64,000 bases of DNA. Source: GCA-2862585 sp049890295. GTDB lineage: Bacteria > Bacteroidota > Bacteroidia > Flavobacteriales > UBA7312. The position numbers and the translations under genes are program-made. The notes under the pieces are model-generated. The model was not told where the DNA came from and searched no databases. It saw only the letters and a program-made list of their open reading frames with translations. The stretch spans positions 170,208-234,207 of the forward strand of contig JBMHBP010000002.1 in NCBI GenBank assembly GCA_049890295.1, written 5' to 3'. Below are positions 24,607 to 35,700 of the stretch, one piece after another; the first letter of the stretch is position 1, and every line of letters starts with the position of its first letter.

Positions 24607-26598
24607 TTAATTTCTCATTTTTTTAAGTTCAGTAAGCTTATCTCTAAGTTTAGCTGCTTCTACAAAATCTAATTCTTTTGCAGCATTTTCCATTTGTTTT
24701 CTTGTGCTTTTTATCGCTTTCTCTAATTCATTTGGATTAGAGTAGTCTATACTTTTTTCAGCGGCAAGAGAAGTAGTGGGACTATTCATTTTATATGGAT
24801 TTAACTTTTTAGTTAATGCATTATCCTTTGTTTTATGAAGTGGTGTTGGAGTAATATTATTTTTGAGATTATAGTCAGTTTGTTTTTCTCTCCGTCTGTT
24901 TGTCTCATCAATAGTTAACTGCATGCTATTGGTTATTTTATCAGCGTACATTATTACCAATCCATTGACGTTTCGAGCTGCTCTTCCTGCTGTTTGAGTT
25001 AGTGAACGTTCAGATCGAAGAAAACCTTCCTTATCAGCATCCAGAATAGCGACCAGACTTACTTCAGGTAAGTCAAGACCTTCTCGAAGTAAGTTAACAC
25101 CAACTAATACATCAAACAAACCTTCCTTTAATTCGTGAAGAATTTCTACCCTTTCTAAAGTGTCAACATCTGAGTGAATATATCTACTTCTAACGTTAAA
25201 TCGGTTAAGGTAGTTAGTCAGTTCCTCAGCCATTCGTTTAGTAAGTGTAGTTACTAAAGTCCGTTCATCTTTTTCAACCCTTTGTTGAATTTCTTCGAGT
25301 AAATCATCAATTTGATTTAATGATGGTCTTACATCAATTTTTGGATCTAACAAGCCTGTAGGACGTATTACTTGTTCTGCTACGACACCTTGCGATTCTT
25401 CCAGTTCATAGTCAGCAGGTGTTGCACTGACATATATAAATTGATGATTAATTTCAGTAAACTCATTGAATTTAAGCGGTCGGTTGTCTAAGGCAGCTGG
25501 TAGTCTAAAGCCATACTCTACTAAATTTTCTTTTCTCGAACGATCACCACCATACATAGCTCTAATTTGTGGAAGTGTAACGTGACTTTCATCAATAACT
25601 GTCAAGAAGTCGTTCGGAAAATAATCAATTAAACAAAATGGTCGTGTACCAGCTGCTCTACCATCAAAGTATCGTGAATAATTTTCTATACCTGAACAGT
25701 ATCCAAGTTCACGTATCATTTCTAAATCGTAATTTACTCTTTCGTCCAAACGTTTGGCTTCCGTTTTTCTATCAGTATTCGTCAAAAACTGAACCTGGTC
25801 CATTAAATCATCTTGAATTTGATGTATAGCACTTTGAATTCTATCTTTCGACGCTACAAAAATATTTGCGGGATATATTCTTAAATAATTTAGTTTATCA
25901 ATTCTGTTTGAAGTAGTAGGGTCAAAACTTTCTATTTCTTCAATTTCATCTCCCCAAAAATGAATTTTATAAGCGATATCTGCATAGGCCGGAAATACTG
26001 AAACTGTATCACCACGAACAATAAAATTACCACGCTCTAATGCGATTTCACTTCTTGAATATAAGGAGGTCACTAATTGATTTAATAACTTATTTCTGGA
26101 GATTTTTTGTTCAGTTTTTAATTCAATTTGGTTATTATCGAATTCCTCTGGATTTCCAATACCATAAATACACGATACGGATGAAACAACTATTATATCT
26201 TTTCTACCTGACAATAATGTTGAAGTTGTGCTTAGTCTTAGTTTTTCAATTTCTTCATTAATCGACAAGTCTTTCTCTATATATGTTCCTGTTGTGGGTA
26301 TGTAAGCTTCTGGCTGATAGTAATCATAATAGGATACAAAGTATTCGACAGCATTGTTTGGAAAGAATTGTTTAAATTCACTGTATAGCTGTGCTGCAAG
26401 AGTTTTGTTGTGACTAAGAACTAAGGTAGGTTTTTGTACCTCTTTTACAACATTAGCAATTGTAAATGTTTTCCCCGACCCAGTAACTCCTAATAGTGTT
26501 TGATGTTTTTGATTATTGTCAATACCATCAACTAATTGTTTTATAGCATGCGGCTGATCGCCAGTAGGCTCAAAGGGAGATACAATGTTAAACCCCAT
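24607..26598 (-). CDS. uvrB: excinuclease ABC subunit B
   Basis: 663 residues. The helicase-like UvrB is loaded by UvrA on damaged DNA and recruits UvrC. Walker A GVTGSGKT is at 37-44. The beta-hairpin region YYDYYQPEAYIP, helicase motif DESH, and the QTAGRAARN motif are visible, as is the C-terminal UVR domain (about 625-660, LEKAIKSTRKQMENAAKELD) that contacts UvrC. It overlaps the DUF349 gene stop by one base (TAATG). Confidence 0.97.
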   Translation of the reverse strand: MGFNIVSPFEPTGDQPHAIKQLVDGIDNNQKHQTLLGVTGSGKTFTIANVVKEVQKPTLVLSHNKTLAAQLYSEFKQFFPNNAVEYFVSYYDYYQPEAYIPTTGTYIEKDLSINEEIEKLRLSTTSTLLSGRKDIIVVSSVSCIYGIGNPEEFDNNQIELKTEQKISRNKLLNQLVTSLYSRSEIALERGNFIVRGDTVSVFPAYADIAYKIHFWGDEIEEIESFDPTTSNRIDKLNYLRIYPANIFVASKDRIQSAIHQIQDDLMDQVQFLTNTDRKTEAKRLDERVNYDLEMIRELGYCSGIENYSRYFDGRAAGTRPFCLIDYFPNDFLTVIDESHVTLPQIRAMYGGDRSRKENLVEYGFRLPAALDNRPLKFNEFTEINHQFIYVSATPADYELEESQGVVAEQVIRPTGLLDPKIDVRPSLNQIDDLLEEIQQRVEKDERTLVTTLTKRMAEELTNYLNRFNVRSRYIHSDVDTLERVEILHELKEGLFDVLVGVNLLREGLDLPEVSLVAILDADKEGFLRSERSLTQTAGRAARNVNGLVIMYADKITNSMQLTIDETNRRREKQTDYNLKNNITPTPLHKTKDNALTKKLNPYKMNSPTTSLAAEKSIDYSNPNELEKAIKSTRKQMENAAKELDFVEAAKLRDKLTELKKMRN

Positions 26599-28388
26599 TA
26601 AATAGCGTTTATTAATTTCAGTTTATGCTTTAAAGACTTAATATTAAACTGGCTTTCTTGTATTTTTGACAGAACTTGTTCTTTGATTTTATCAGCACCC
26701 TTGCTATTTCCAAAAAATGAAATATTAGTTTCGTATTGATTAATTTCTTTTTGTAAGTCGTTGATTTTATTTTTTAGGATTTGTTTTTCCTTTTCAATAC
26801 GCCTAGAGTTAGGTTCTTCTTTAAGTTTCAATAACTTATTATTGAAATGTATGTCATTCAGTTCTTGTTTACTAACTTTCATTTCTGAAAAGTAACTGTC
26901 AATTAGTTTTCTAAATTCATTTTCAATATCACTTTCATCTCTTGGAACCCTACCAATGGAATTCCAATCATTAGTTAAACGATTAATTAATTGTAAATTT
27001 TCGTCTTTATTTTCTGAAAGTTTTAATGCTTTTACTGATTTAAGTAACTTTTTCTTTTCATCAAGATTTTCAACTTTCTGTAAATCTAAAGCTTCAAAAT
27101 GTAGTTTTTTTGAATTATAAAATTCATCTAAACTGTTTTTAAATCTCTTCCATATCTTTTCTGATTGAGATTTTGGTAAATAGCCAGATTTTTTCCAATC
27201 TTCTTGAATTTTAAAAAATTCATTGCTACGTAATTTCCAATCATTACATGGTGTTGAATTTAATTGTTCTACTTTTTCACACAGTGAAATTTTAGCAGTC
27301 AAAACACTTTTAGTCTCTGACTTTTTAATTTTGTAGAAGTCGTTTTTTTTATGATGAAATCGTGTTAATGATTCTCTGAGAGTTTTCCAAGCTAGTTTAT
27401 TGTCTTCTTTATTCAGAAAACCTACTTTTTTCCATTCATTTTCTAGCGAAATTACTTTCTCTGTTGCAATCTTCCACATATTATGATTGCTAGCACCTGT
27501 ATCAGTTATTTGGTCAATTTGTAAGCAAAAATCTAGTTTATTTTTAAGTGCTTCTTTACTTTTTTGTTTTAGAGCAGTGTAGTGATCATTTCGTTTTTTG
27601 TGAAGCTGTCTTGTTGCTGCTTTAAATCTTCCCCAAATTTCTTCTCTAAACTCTCTTTTTACAGGACCTGTATTTTTCCACTTTTCATGTAAATCTTGGA
27701 GAGTAGAGTGAATTTTATGTATTGACTTTTCGTTAGTTAATTGTTCTGCTTGTTCACAAAGAGAAATTTTTAACTGATAATTTTTGTTAAAGTCTAAATC
27801 TCTTAAATCCTTATTAATTTTAATAAAGTCATAAAACCTCTCAACTTGATGATGGTAAGAGTTCCATATATCATTTCGATATCCAATACTTACTTCTCCT
27901 GTACTTCTCCATTTTTCTTGTAGATTTTTGAATTGATCAAATGTTTCTTTTAGAGTTTCTTCTGATTCTACAAGATTTTTAATATCCTGAATAATGTTTT
28001 GTTTTATGTTCAGACTTTTTGAAAAATTAGCTTCAAGTTGTTCTCTATATTGAGCCTTTTTTTTACGGTAAATATTGTACAGATTTTTAAATGTTTTTTC
28101 TAGTGGATAGCTGAACTCAAATTCTTCTTCCTTACCACCATTTTCAAGAAAATCATTTTTTTTAGTCTGCTTTTCTTTATTTAATTTTTTATAAAATACA
28201 GCTTTAATTTCCTCAACAGCTTTATTTGTTGAGTTGAAATCATCGCTTTCATTTAATCTTTTGAGCTCTGAAACTAAATCGTCAGTACTATAAGTGTTAA
28301 AATCTTTTTTTGGAGAAAAATTATCGATTATCTTTTCCTCTTGCTGTTCAATATCTATTCCCTTATTTTCTTCTTCTGTGTTGGTCAT
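26598..28388 (-). CDS. DUF349 repeat protein
   Basis: 596 residues, highly charged, predicted mostly helical and cytoplasmic. Five repeats of about 73-75 residues carry the DUF349 pattern W-x3-G-x-(V/L) (WRSTGEV, WKNTGPV, WKKVGFL, WKKSGYL, WNSIGRV), followed by a C-terminal coiled coil (about 520-590). The molecular function is not established. Translationally linked to uvrB by a one-base overlap. A -7 box lies 28 nt before its ATG. Confidence 0.85.
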   Translation of the reverse strand: MTNTEEENKGIDIEQQEEKIIDNFSPKKDFNTYSTDDLVSELKRLNESDDFNSTNKAVEEIKAVFYKKLNKEKQTKKNDFLENGGKEEEFEFSYPLEKTFKNLYNIYRKKKAQYREQLEANFSKSLNIKQNIIQDIKNLVESEETLKETFDQFKNLQEKWRSTGEVSIGYRNDIWNSYHHQVERFYDFIKINKDLRDLDFNKNYQLKISLCEQAEQLTNEKSIHKIHSTLQDLHEKWKNTGPVKREFREEIWGRFKAATRQLHKKRNDHYTALKQKSKEALKNKLDFCLQIDQITDTGASNHNMWKIATEKVISLENEWKKVGFLNKEDNKLAWKTLRESLTRFHHKKNDFYKIKKSETKSVLTAKISLCEKVEQLNSTPCNDWKLRSNEFFKIQEDWKKSGYLPKSQSEKIWKRFKNSLDEFYNSKKLHFEALDLQKVENLDEKKKLLKSVKALKLSENKDENLQLINRLTNDWNSIGRVPRDESDIENEFRKLIDSYFSEMKVSKQELNDIHFNNKLLKLKEEPNSRRIEKEKQILKNKINDLQKEINQYETNISFFGNSKGADKIKEQVLSKIQESQFNIKSLKHKLKLINAI

Positions 28389-28416
28389 CTCGCTAACGAA
28401 AAGTTTAGTATTACTG

Positions 28417-28424
28417 CAAATTTA
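28417..28424 (-). promoter_or_regulatory. -7 box of the DUF349-uvrB promoter
   Basis: TAAATTTG on the minus strand, full TAnnTTTG match, between aroE and the DUF349 gene. Confidence 0.5.
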
Positions 28425-28435
28425 AGCTATAAATT

Positions 28436-29161
28436 TCAAAATTCCTCGTTCCATATTCTCCAAGATTCTTCGGCTTGAATATGAAGCATTTCGAGTCCAT
28501 TTTTAATTTGACATCCTTGTTTTAGACCTTTTTTCAGAAACATAGTTGATGATGGGTTATATGTAAGGTCGTAAAGTATATTATTGTTATTAAGCAAATG
28601 GTAGGGTAGAGCTGGTGATTGGTTAATATCAGGAAATGTTCCCAGGGGTGTGGTATTGACAATTAAATTGTATTTAGAAAGGTTTTTATTTGATAAACTT
28701 TCATAATTATTTTCTGATTTTCGAGAAATTATTTTGAAGTCTATATTCAATTTACTAAACGCAAAGGCTATGGCTTTGGAGGCTCCACCACTTCCAAGAA
28801 TTAACGCTTCTTCAACTTTAGAAATATTTAGATGTTGTAATGATTTTATGAAACCTATGTAATCAGTATTATGACCAATGTATTTCCCATTTTTAATACT
28901 AACACAATTTACTGCTCCTATTTGTTGAGCATCAGTTTCTAATTCATCTAATAAAGGAATAATTGTCTCTTTGTATGGAATTGTTACATTAAAACCATTG
29001 AGTTGTTTTATTTGAGTATTTTGAAAAAGACGTTGTATTTCAGCAATTTCAAGGTTAACGTATCGGCAGTTTTTTATGTTTTCCTGTCTGAATTTGTTCT
29101 GAAAATAAGTCTTTGAAAAAGAGTGACTTAAAGATCTGCCTATTAGACCAAATGTTTTCAT
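28436..29161 (-). CDS. aroE: shikimate dehydrogenase
   Basis: 241 residues, NADP-dependent enzyme reducing 3-dehydroshikimate in aromatic amino acid synthesis. Visible: SLSHSFSKTYF at about 12-22 (substrate site), NVTIPYKE near 58-65 with the catalytic Lys, GAVNC, the nucleotide loop GSGGASKA, and the closing GLEMLHIQAEESWRIW. It overlaps the upstream DUF368 gene by 4 nt. Confidence 0.94.
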   Translation of the reverse strand: MKTFGLIGRSLSHSFSKTYFQNKFRQENIKNCRYVNLEIAEIQRLFQNTQIKQLNGFNVTIPYKETIIPLLDELETDAQQIGAVNCVSIKNGKYIGHNTDYIGFIKSLQHLNISKVEEALILGSGGASKAIAFAFSKLNIDFKIISRKSENNYESLSNKNLSKYNLIVNTTPLGTFPDINQSPALPYHLLNNNNILYDLTYNPSSTMFLKKGLKQGCQIKNGLEMLHIQAEESWRIWNEEF

Positions 29162-30138
29162 TTTTTCTGTTTAGCAAAATATTCAACGATGATAATACTT
29201 GCAACACCTAAAATCATAAACGCTATCACTATAAATTCGTCTAATGACCAATCTTGTGGAATATATCTCTCGTAGCCCACAAGAATAGCTTGTCCATTTC
29301 TGTCTAAAGTATTTACATCAACTAGTTCTTTTTTCCAAGGCCAAATAATTGTTAGCGATCCAAAAACAAAACCTGTAAGTATTGAAAGTGTTTGATTGCC
29401 GTAGCGTTTAAATACCCATGAAATAAGTGCTGAAAACGCCAAAATACCTGCTACTGAACCAATCAAAAATACTATGAAATAAATCAGGTAATCAAATTGT
29501 TCACTTTCTACAAAAGTATTCAACTCACCTTTTAATATACTACTAATAAAATCTGTTAAACTATTAATTGACTTAACCATTAGAAGTTGGTAATTGCCCA
29601 TAAGCATTAAAATATATGAGCCTGATAAGCCGGGTAATATCATACCGCATATACCAATGGCACCACAAATTAAAATGTAAAGGATTGATGTGTTTTCTGT
29701 TGGAGAAGGTGACATGAATGATAAGACTGAGGCTATTCCTATTCCTAGAACAAAGAGTACTATTATTGACCAGTCCCATTTTGTAATATTTTTCCCAATG
29801 GGATAAATTGATGCTAATACTAATCCAAAAAAATAGGCCCATGTTTCTTCTGGAAATTCTACTAATAAAAAGTCAAAAAGTTTAGCTAAGCTTAATACAC
29901 TAAATATAATTCCAAAGAAAATAGGAAAAATAAACTTGAAGTTTATATGAACAGCAAGTTCATTTAATTTCCATTTTATTAATAGTTTGAATGCTTTTAG
30001 ATTGAATGCCTTTAATGAATTTATGAACTCTTCATAAATATTTGTTATGAGTGCTATCGTTCCACCTGAAACGCCGGGAACAACATTTGCAATACCCATT
30101 GCAATTCCTTTAAGGCTAAGTAATATAAAATTAAGCAT
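29158..30138 (-). CDS. DUF368 membrane protein, candidate polyprenyl-phosphate translocase
   Basis: 326 residues when started at 30138 (MLNFILLSLKGIAMG); the open frame to 30180 would overlap the rhodanese gene by 29 nt. It is strongly hydrophobic with about nine membrane helices and two similar halves, each with a proline/glycine-rich motif (NVVPGVSGGTIAL and GMILPGLSGSYIL). DUF368 proteins were linked in published work to recycling of undecaprenyl phosphate across the inner membrane (PopT); that role is transferred here by family only. Confidence 0.88.
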   Translation of the reverse strand: MLNFILLSLKGIAMGIANVVPGVSGGTIALITNIYEEFINSLKAFNLKAFKLLIKWKLNELAVHINFKFIFPIFFGIIFSVLSLAKLFDFLLVEFPEETWAYFFGLVLASIYPIGKNITKWDWSIIVLFVLGIGIASVLSFMSPSPTENTSILYILICGAIGICGMILPGLSGSYILMLMGNYQLLMVKSINSLTDFISSILKGELNTFVESEQFDYLIYFIVFLIGSVAGILAFSALISWVFKRYGNQTLSILTGFVFGSLTIIWPWKKELVDVNTLDRNGQAILVGYERYIPQDWSLDEFIVIAFMILGVASIIIVEYFAKQKK

Positions 30139-30151
30139 AGATAATTGTAGG

Positions 30152-30436
30152 TTAAATTTCCTCCCAAGCACTATAACCACCTTCTAAATGGTGGATATTA
30201 TCATAATTATGTAGTTTTTCAATCATATATTTTAAGGATTGACTACGCTTTCCACTATTACAATAAATTATTACGGTTTTATCTCTTGGTACTTCATCAA
30301 TTCGACATAGTACTTCATCTAACGGTATATTATAATCACAAATATGACCATTTTCGCACTCATAAGGTTCTCTTATATCTATGATGGAAATAGGTTCATT
30401 ATTTTCAATGCGTTGTTTAAGTTCTTTGGCATTCAT
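30152..30436 (-). CDS. single-domain rhodanese-like protein
   Basis: 94 residues, no signal peptide, hence cytoplasmic. A rhodanese fold with the active-site loop CNSGKRS (Cys59), IIDIREPYE near 18-26 and HLEGGYSAWEEI at the end. It could carry persulfide or act in thiosulfate sulfur transfer. It sits between a phosphosulfolactate synthase-like gene (13 nt away) and the DUF368 gene. Confidence 0.92.
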   Translation of the reverse strand: MNAKELKQRIENNEPISIIDIREPYECENGHICDYNIPLDEVLCRIDEVPRDKTVIIYCNSGKRSQSLKYMIEKLHNYDNIHHLEGGYSAWEEI

Positions 30437-30449
30437 AGTTTAAGAGTTT

Positions 30450-31208
30450 TTAAGTTAGGTGATCAAAAAAAGTATCTCCTCTAAGTCCTAATCTCAGGCA
30501 TTCTAGTGGTATAACTTCATTGGATGCTATATTTCCTAGGTTTACATTTGCTCCCATAAGTTTGATGAACCATACTTGCTGGTTTTTTTGTGGAGATTCC
30601 CAAATAACTTTATCATTATCAATTTTAGTTAAAATTTCCTCTATAAGGTCAGAACGAACTTCCCCACTATTTCTGTATATACCTACATTTCCACCTTCTC
30701 TTGCTTCTGCAATAACTTTCCATGAGCCTGAGTCAATTTCTTTTTGAATTAATTCAATCCATTTATAGGGTGGAATAAGTTTATTAGCATCCTTTGAGCC
30801 AACTTCTGAAAGTACTGTATAATCTTTACAAAGTGTTTTAATGTAATTACATTTCTCTATATGAGAAATTTCAATTGAACCATCTGAAACTTCTACAGTG
30901 TTAATGTTATACTTTTCAAGTAATTTTTGATAATCGGTAAACATATTTCTAGCTACAAATGCTTCGAATAAAGTACCTCCAAAATAAACATTGATATTTG
31001 CCTGTTGGTATAATTTTATTTTTTGTTCAAGATTTGTGCTGATAATTGATGTGCCAAAACCAAATTTAACAAGATCTGTAAGGTGACCAGCGGTTTCAAT
31101 AAAATCTTCTACTTGACGAATACTTAGACCTTTGTCCATCATCATAGTTAAGCCGCTATTTCTTGGTTTTTCGTTTCGGTTTGGCAGGTTGGATAACTTA
31201 AAGTTCAT
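30450..31208 (-). CDS. phosphosulfolactate synthase-like protein (ComA family)
   Basis: 252 residues of the ComA family, TIM-barrel enzymes that add sulfite to phosphoenolpyruvate to form (2R)-phospho-3-sulfolactate. Family marks include the N-terminal RNSGLTMMMDKG, KFGFGTS, GGTLFE, VSDGSIEI, SEVGSK, ARE and LRLGLRGDTF. In methanogens this starts coenzyme M synthesis; in Bacteroidota the product's use is unclear. It is next to a rhodanese gene, so a sulfur link is plausible but unproven. It follows the TPR gene by 6 nt. Confidence 0.85.
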   Translation of the reverse strand: MNFKLSNLPNRNEKPRNSGLTMMMDKGLSIRQVEDFIETAGHLTDLVKFGFGTSIISTNLEQKIKLYQQANINVYFGGTLFEAFVARNMFTDYQKLLEKYNINTVEVSDGSIEISHIEKCNYIKTLCKDYTVLSEVGSKDANKLIPPYKWIELIQKEIDSGSWKVIAEAREGGNVGIYRNSGEVRSDLIEEILTKIDNDKVIWESPQKNQQVWFIKLMGANVNLGNIASNEVIPLECLRLGLRGDTFFDHLT

Positions 31209-31214
31209 TAACTA

Positions 31215-32612
31215 TTACTTTTTGTGTTTCGCCAGCAAATTTAAAATAATTTCATTTGTTTTTATATGTGGTAGATACTGAAAAAATTCTTCGTGTTTTT
31301 CATAGTTTAGGACAAGTGCCTCTTTAAAAAATTGTAAGGCTAATTCGTCACTTCCAGATTTGAACAAATAAGCAGATAACCTGTAGACTATTTCGGCATT
31401 TTTTGGATTTAGTTTTATAGCTTTTTTCAAAAGTTCAATAGCTTCAAAGTTTGACTCATATTGTGAGATTAAATGAGAATAATTTAGCCATGACTCTGAA
31501 TCAAACTCATCAATCTCAATAACTTTTCTATAAGCTTGTTCTGCCTCTTTTATAAAGCCTGCTTTTTCGTGAATTTTAGCATAAGTAAAAAGAAAGTCAA
31601 TATTATTTGGGCTAATATCTATTGCTTTTTTCACGTGGTATGAGGCTTCTAAGGTATACCCCTGTAAATCTAATATCAAGGCTAATGCATACCATGATTC
31701 GTCAAAATTATCGTCTTTTTTAAGTGACTTATAAAAATAGACTTTTGCCTTTTCTAAATCATCTAATTTTTCGTAAAAATTTCCAATGTCATAAAAGATA
31801 TAAGCATCAGGTTTTTTGAATGAAAACGTTTGTTTACAACATTGAATAGCATTCTCATAGTAGCCTAATTCAGCATATGCATCAGCTTTGTTAGTATATG
31901 CTTTGTAAAAATCATCCTTAATACAAAGTGCATAGTCAAAAGCTTCAATGGCGTTTAAAAAATCTTCCGTTCTTTGGTACGTAATTCCTAGATAAAACCA
32001 TGCTTCATGGTCGTAAGGGTTGTTAGAAATGTATTTTTTTATAAAATCAACCGAACGATTTTGATTTCCTTCAATTTCTGTCGAAATAATATAAGTATAC
32101 CAATACAGTTCATTTCTGAAGTTTAGTAATAAAAGTTTTTCCAACATATCGTTGGATTTAGAATGATTTTCAATCTGTTGATACTCACTAGCTAACGATG
32201 AGATAACATCTTCATTTTTGTCATTGTAACACATCAGTTTCTCGAGTACATCAATAGCCTCTTGATGCATCTCTAATTTGCTGTATACTGCCGAAAGAGT
32301 AAATAGATAATCTTCACTTTCTGAAGGAGGTATTTCTTGAATAACTTTATAAGCTTCCTTAATTTTGTCGAAATAAATGAGAACTTGTACCTTTTTTAAT
32401 TTTAGCTCTATAGAAAAAGGAAATATTTTATCATACAGTACAAAGGCGTCCTTAACTTTTGATTTATTATTATTCTCGCAAAAGAAATCGATTATTTTTT
32501 CTATTTCATAAGATTCAAAATATTCAAATTGATTCTTTTCAAGCATTAAATCGAACCGCTTAATAAGGTGTAGTGTACTATTTTCCCTAGAACTTAATCC
32601 ATCTTCATACAT
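31215..32612 (-). CDS. TPR repeat protein
   Basis: 465 residues made almost wholly of tetratricopeptide repeats, roughly 11-12 units of 34 residues, for example the stretch around HEAWFYLGITYQRTEDFLNA and the unit with NIDFLFTYAKIHEKAG. No signal peptide or membrane helix, so it is likely a cytoplasmic scaffold. The partner is unknown. It is the first gene of the leftward group TPR-comA-rhodanese-DUF368-aroE. Confidence 0.9.
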   Translation of the reverse strand: MYEDGLSSRENSTLHLIKRFDLMLEKNQFEYFESYEIEKIIDFFCENNNKSKVKDAFVLYDKIFPFSIELKLKKVQVLIYFDKIKEAYKVIQEIPPSESEDYLFTLSAVYSKLEMHQEAIDVLEKLMCYNDKNEDVISSLASEYQQIENHSKSNDMLEKLLLLNFRNELYWYTYIISTEIEGNQNRSVDFIKKYISNNPYDHEAWFYLGITYQRTEDFLNAIEAFDYALCIKDDFYKAYTNKADAYAELGYYENAIQCCKQTFSFKKPDAYIFYDIGNFYEKLDDLEKAKVYFYKSLKKDDNFDESWYALALILDLQGYTLEASYHVKKAIDISPNNIDFLFTYAKIHEKAGFIKEAEQAYRKVIEIDEFDSESWLNYSHLISQYESNFEAIELLKKAIKLNPKNAEIVYRLSAYLFKSGSDELALQFFKEALVLNYEKHEEFFQYLPHIKTNEIILNLLAKHKK

Positions 32613-32700
32613 ATTATAAATATAGCAAAATAAATCATGATTTTAGGTTTTTTACCAAAATCATTTTTAACAAAGAAATTAACAAATAACTAAATGCTGC

Positions 32701-35700
32701 TTAGTTTACTAGAGTTATTTTTCCAACAATTTGTCGCTCTTCATTATTTTCAAAAACTACATAAATGCTATAGAGATATACATCTGTTTGACATAATTTA
32801 CCATTATGTCTTCCGTCCCAACCAATATTCTGATTTGATGTAGAAAATAAACGTTCTCCCCATTTTTTGAAAATATCCATTTTGAAATCCATTGCTCCTA
32901 ATATTACCGGGAATAATACATCATTTATTCCAATATCTAATGTGTGATTGTTCGTATTATTATTTTTATTAGGAGTGAATGAATTTGGAATTAAAACACT
33001 TCCTGATGAACTTTCAGATATAGAAATGGTCTTGTAGCTGGTATCACTACAAAATTCGTTTGTTGCAATTAAGTTTATAGTATATATCCCATTAAATTCA
33101 TAAGTATGGAATAAGTTGAATTCGTTTGATGTGAAGGAATCACCAAGATCCCAAAAGTAGTCTGTGGCTAACTCAGATAGGTTTTCTGTTTCGATTGTTG
33201 AGTTATTTTTATTTATGGCAAATAAAGATGTTGGAGAATCATAAACCTTAATGATATTTTCTTTTGTAATAGAATTATTACCATCTGAATTAACAACTGT
33301 CAGAGTTACTGAGTATTCGCCTTGGTTAGTGTATATTTTTACAGGATGTTCAAGTCCAGAATAGGTGTTATCTCCAAAATCCCAAATAAAATTGCTTGCA
33401 TGTAAGGATGTGTTTTCGAACTGTACAGTTAGAGGTGGGCATCCTTCACCAGATCCTAAGAAATTTGCTATTGGTAAATTGGGCAATATTGTAATCCAAT
33501 GATAAATAGAATCATTACAATTATGTTGAGAGTTTATTTCTAATTTGATTTGATATTGTCCTTGCGAGTTATATGTGTGTGAATTAGGTTGTTTTACAGT
33601 AGAGTTTGAATTATCACCAAATTCCCAATAATATTCCCAGTCGCCTTCATTTGAAATATTATTGATTATTACTGTGGAGTTAGGTAAGCTTTGAGTTATG
33701 GGACTGACTTCAAATTCAGCTATAGGTGAGGGGTAGATATGAATTTTTTTATAGGTTGTGTCTTTACAATCATACTCTGAGTTAATTATTAATGAAGTAT
33801 TAAAAGTAGTATCAAAAGGACTGTTATTAGTAAAAATATGATTGACATAATTTGCTCCATTGTTTATAATAGTACCATCACCGAAGTCCCAAGTTAAATC
33901 ATTGATTCCTTGTGAAAAATTATAAAACTGTAAGTCTAGTGGAGAACAGCCTGCAGTATCAGCTAAAAAGTTGGCTGTTACACTTGGAAAAACATTTATA
34001 GTTTTTGATGATGTATCGCTACAATTATAATCATTTAAGGTCATTAGCTTTAGCTCATAGGTTTGTATATTGCCTTCATTGTTTTCAAGATTTACGCTAA
34101 AGATATTAGTATTTATAATTGTATCAGTTCCACTATTTATATTCCACACATTATTAGTTGATTCAGTTGAATTGTTTTGTACTTCAACACTTAAAGGCGA
34201 ACAACCTAAACTATCTGATGTTGTAAAATTAGATGTAGGAGATGGAAATATATTAATTTGGTGAGATGTGGTATCTGAACATCCAAACGGAGAGGTCGCA
34301 ATCAGTTCTACATTATATATTAAGTCGTTTGAGCTATTGTTTAGATATATATGAACCGGGCTTTGGATTGAGGATGAATCACCATCACCAAAATCCCATT
34401 CATAGATTAAAGCACCATTTACAGCTGGAAAATGAATCTCTAGTGGCGAGCAACCACTTGATGGTGTTGTTGAAAAGTTAAAATTTGGTTCCGGATAGGC
34501 TATAATAGTTTGAATGCTAGTATCCTTACAACTACTTTGATTACTCGCAATTAAGCTAACCTGAAAGGTTTCAATTAAAAGGCTTTGGTTTTGGAATGTA
34601 TGACTAACATTTGTTGAGGTGTAATTTGTATTGTCTCCTAAGTCCCACTCATAATTTAACGCATTAGTTGAATTATTAGTAAAATCTACCTCTAAAGGTG
34701 CACAATCGAAAATGGCATTACTGTAAAAACTTGCAATGGGTTGTGGTAATACAGTAACAGTTAATGAAGATGAATCTTTGCAACCAGCACTTGTTAAAAC
34801 TGATAGACTAACCTCATAATCAATTTCATTGATCGAGTTATTTACAAATGTATGAGTTGGGTTTTCTAAAATGCTAATATCGGTGTCACTAAATTTCCAT
34901 GTTTGATAAATAGCATTTGAAGATGACTGATTTAAAAAAGTGATTTCAAGTGGTGAGCATCCTTCTACTTCTGATGTAATAAAATGAGCTGATGGCATAC
35001 TATCAACTTGAATTTCTATTGTATCAGTACCATTACAATATGAGGTAGATACGTTTAAAACTATATCAAAAATACCAGCTGAATTAAAGTTATGAGTAGG
35101 ATTTTCTAAAGTACTTGTTGTCCCATTCCCCAAATCCCAATGCCAGCTTACAATATTATCAATTGATTGTGTTAGATCTTCAAAGTTGACCAGTTCATTT
35201 ACACACACATTTGTTGGCGTTACAGAGGGTTTTGGAGATTCTCTAATTATTATATTATCTCCGAAAGTATTAGTACAACCACTAGAGTTAGTAACCTCTA
35301 AACTTATCCAATGAGTTCCAATTGAACTATAATCTTGTGTCTCAGGAATGGTAAGATTACTTGTATTGCCGTTTCCAAAATTCCAATTCCAAACTATTAC
35401 ATCATTAGAAGAATTATCGGTGAAATTAACTGACATACTATCACAGCCTGAGTCATTATCAATAGTAAAATTAGCTGATGGAATTGGTGAAACATAAACC
35501 TCTATTTTAGCGGTATCTCTACATATTCCAGAAATTTGAGGAATTAGCAATACCTCATAGGTTCCGGCTGTGTTATAAGTATAACTTATATCTCCTGCCC
35601 ATTGTTGAGTCCATGAGTTTCCATTACCCATATCCCAAATGTAATCGTTTACTATCCCTGAACTTAAATTTTGGAAGGTAATTGTTTCACCTATACAAAT

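Noticed and set aside
29573..29842. An 89-codon minus-strand frame inside the DUF368 gene
   Set aside because: It is in another frame of the same strand, overlapped entirely by a conserved membrane protein, and its composition is not protein-like.
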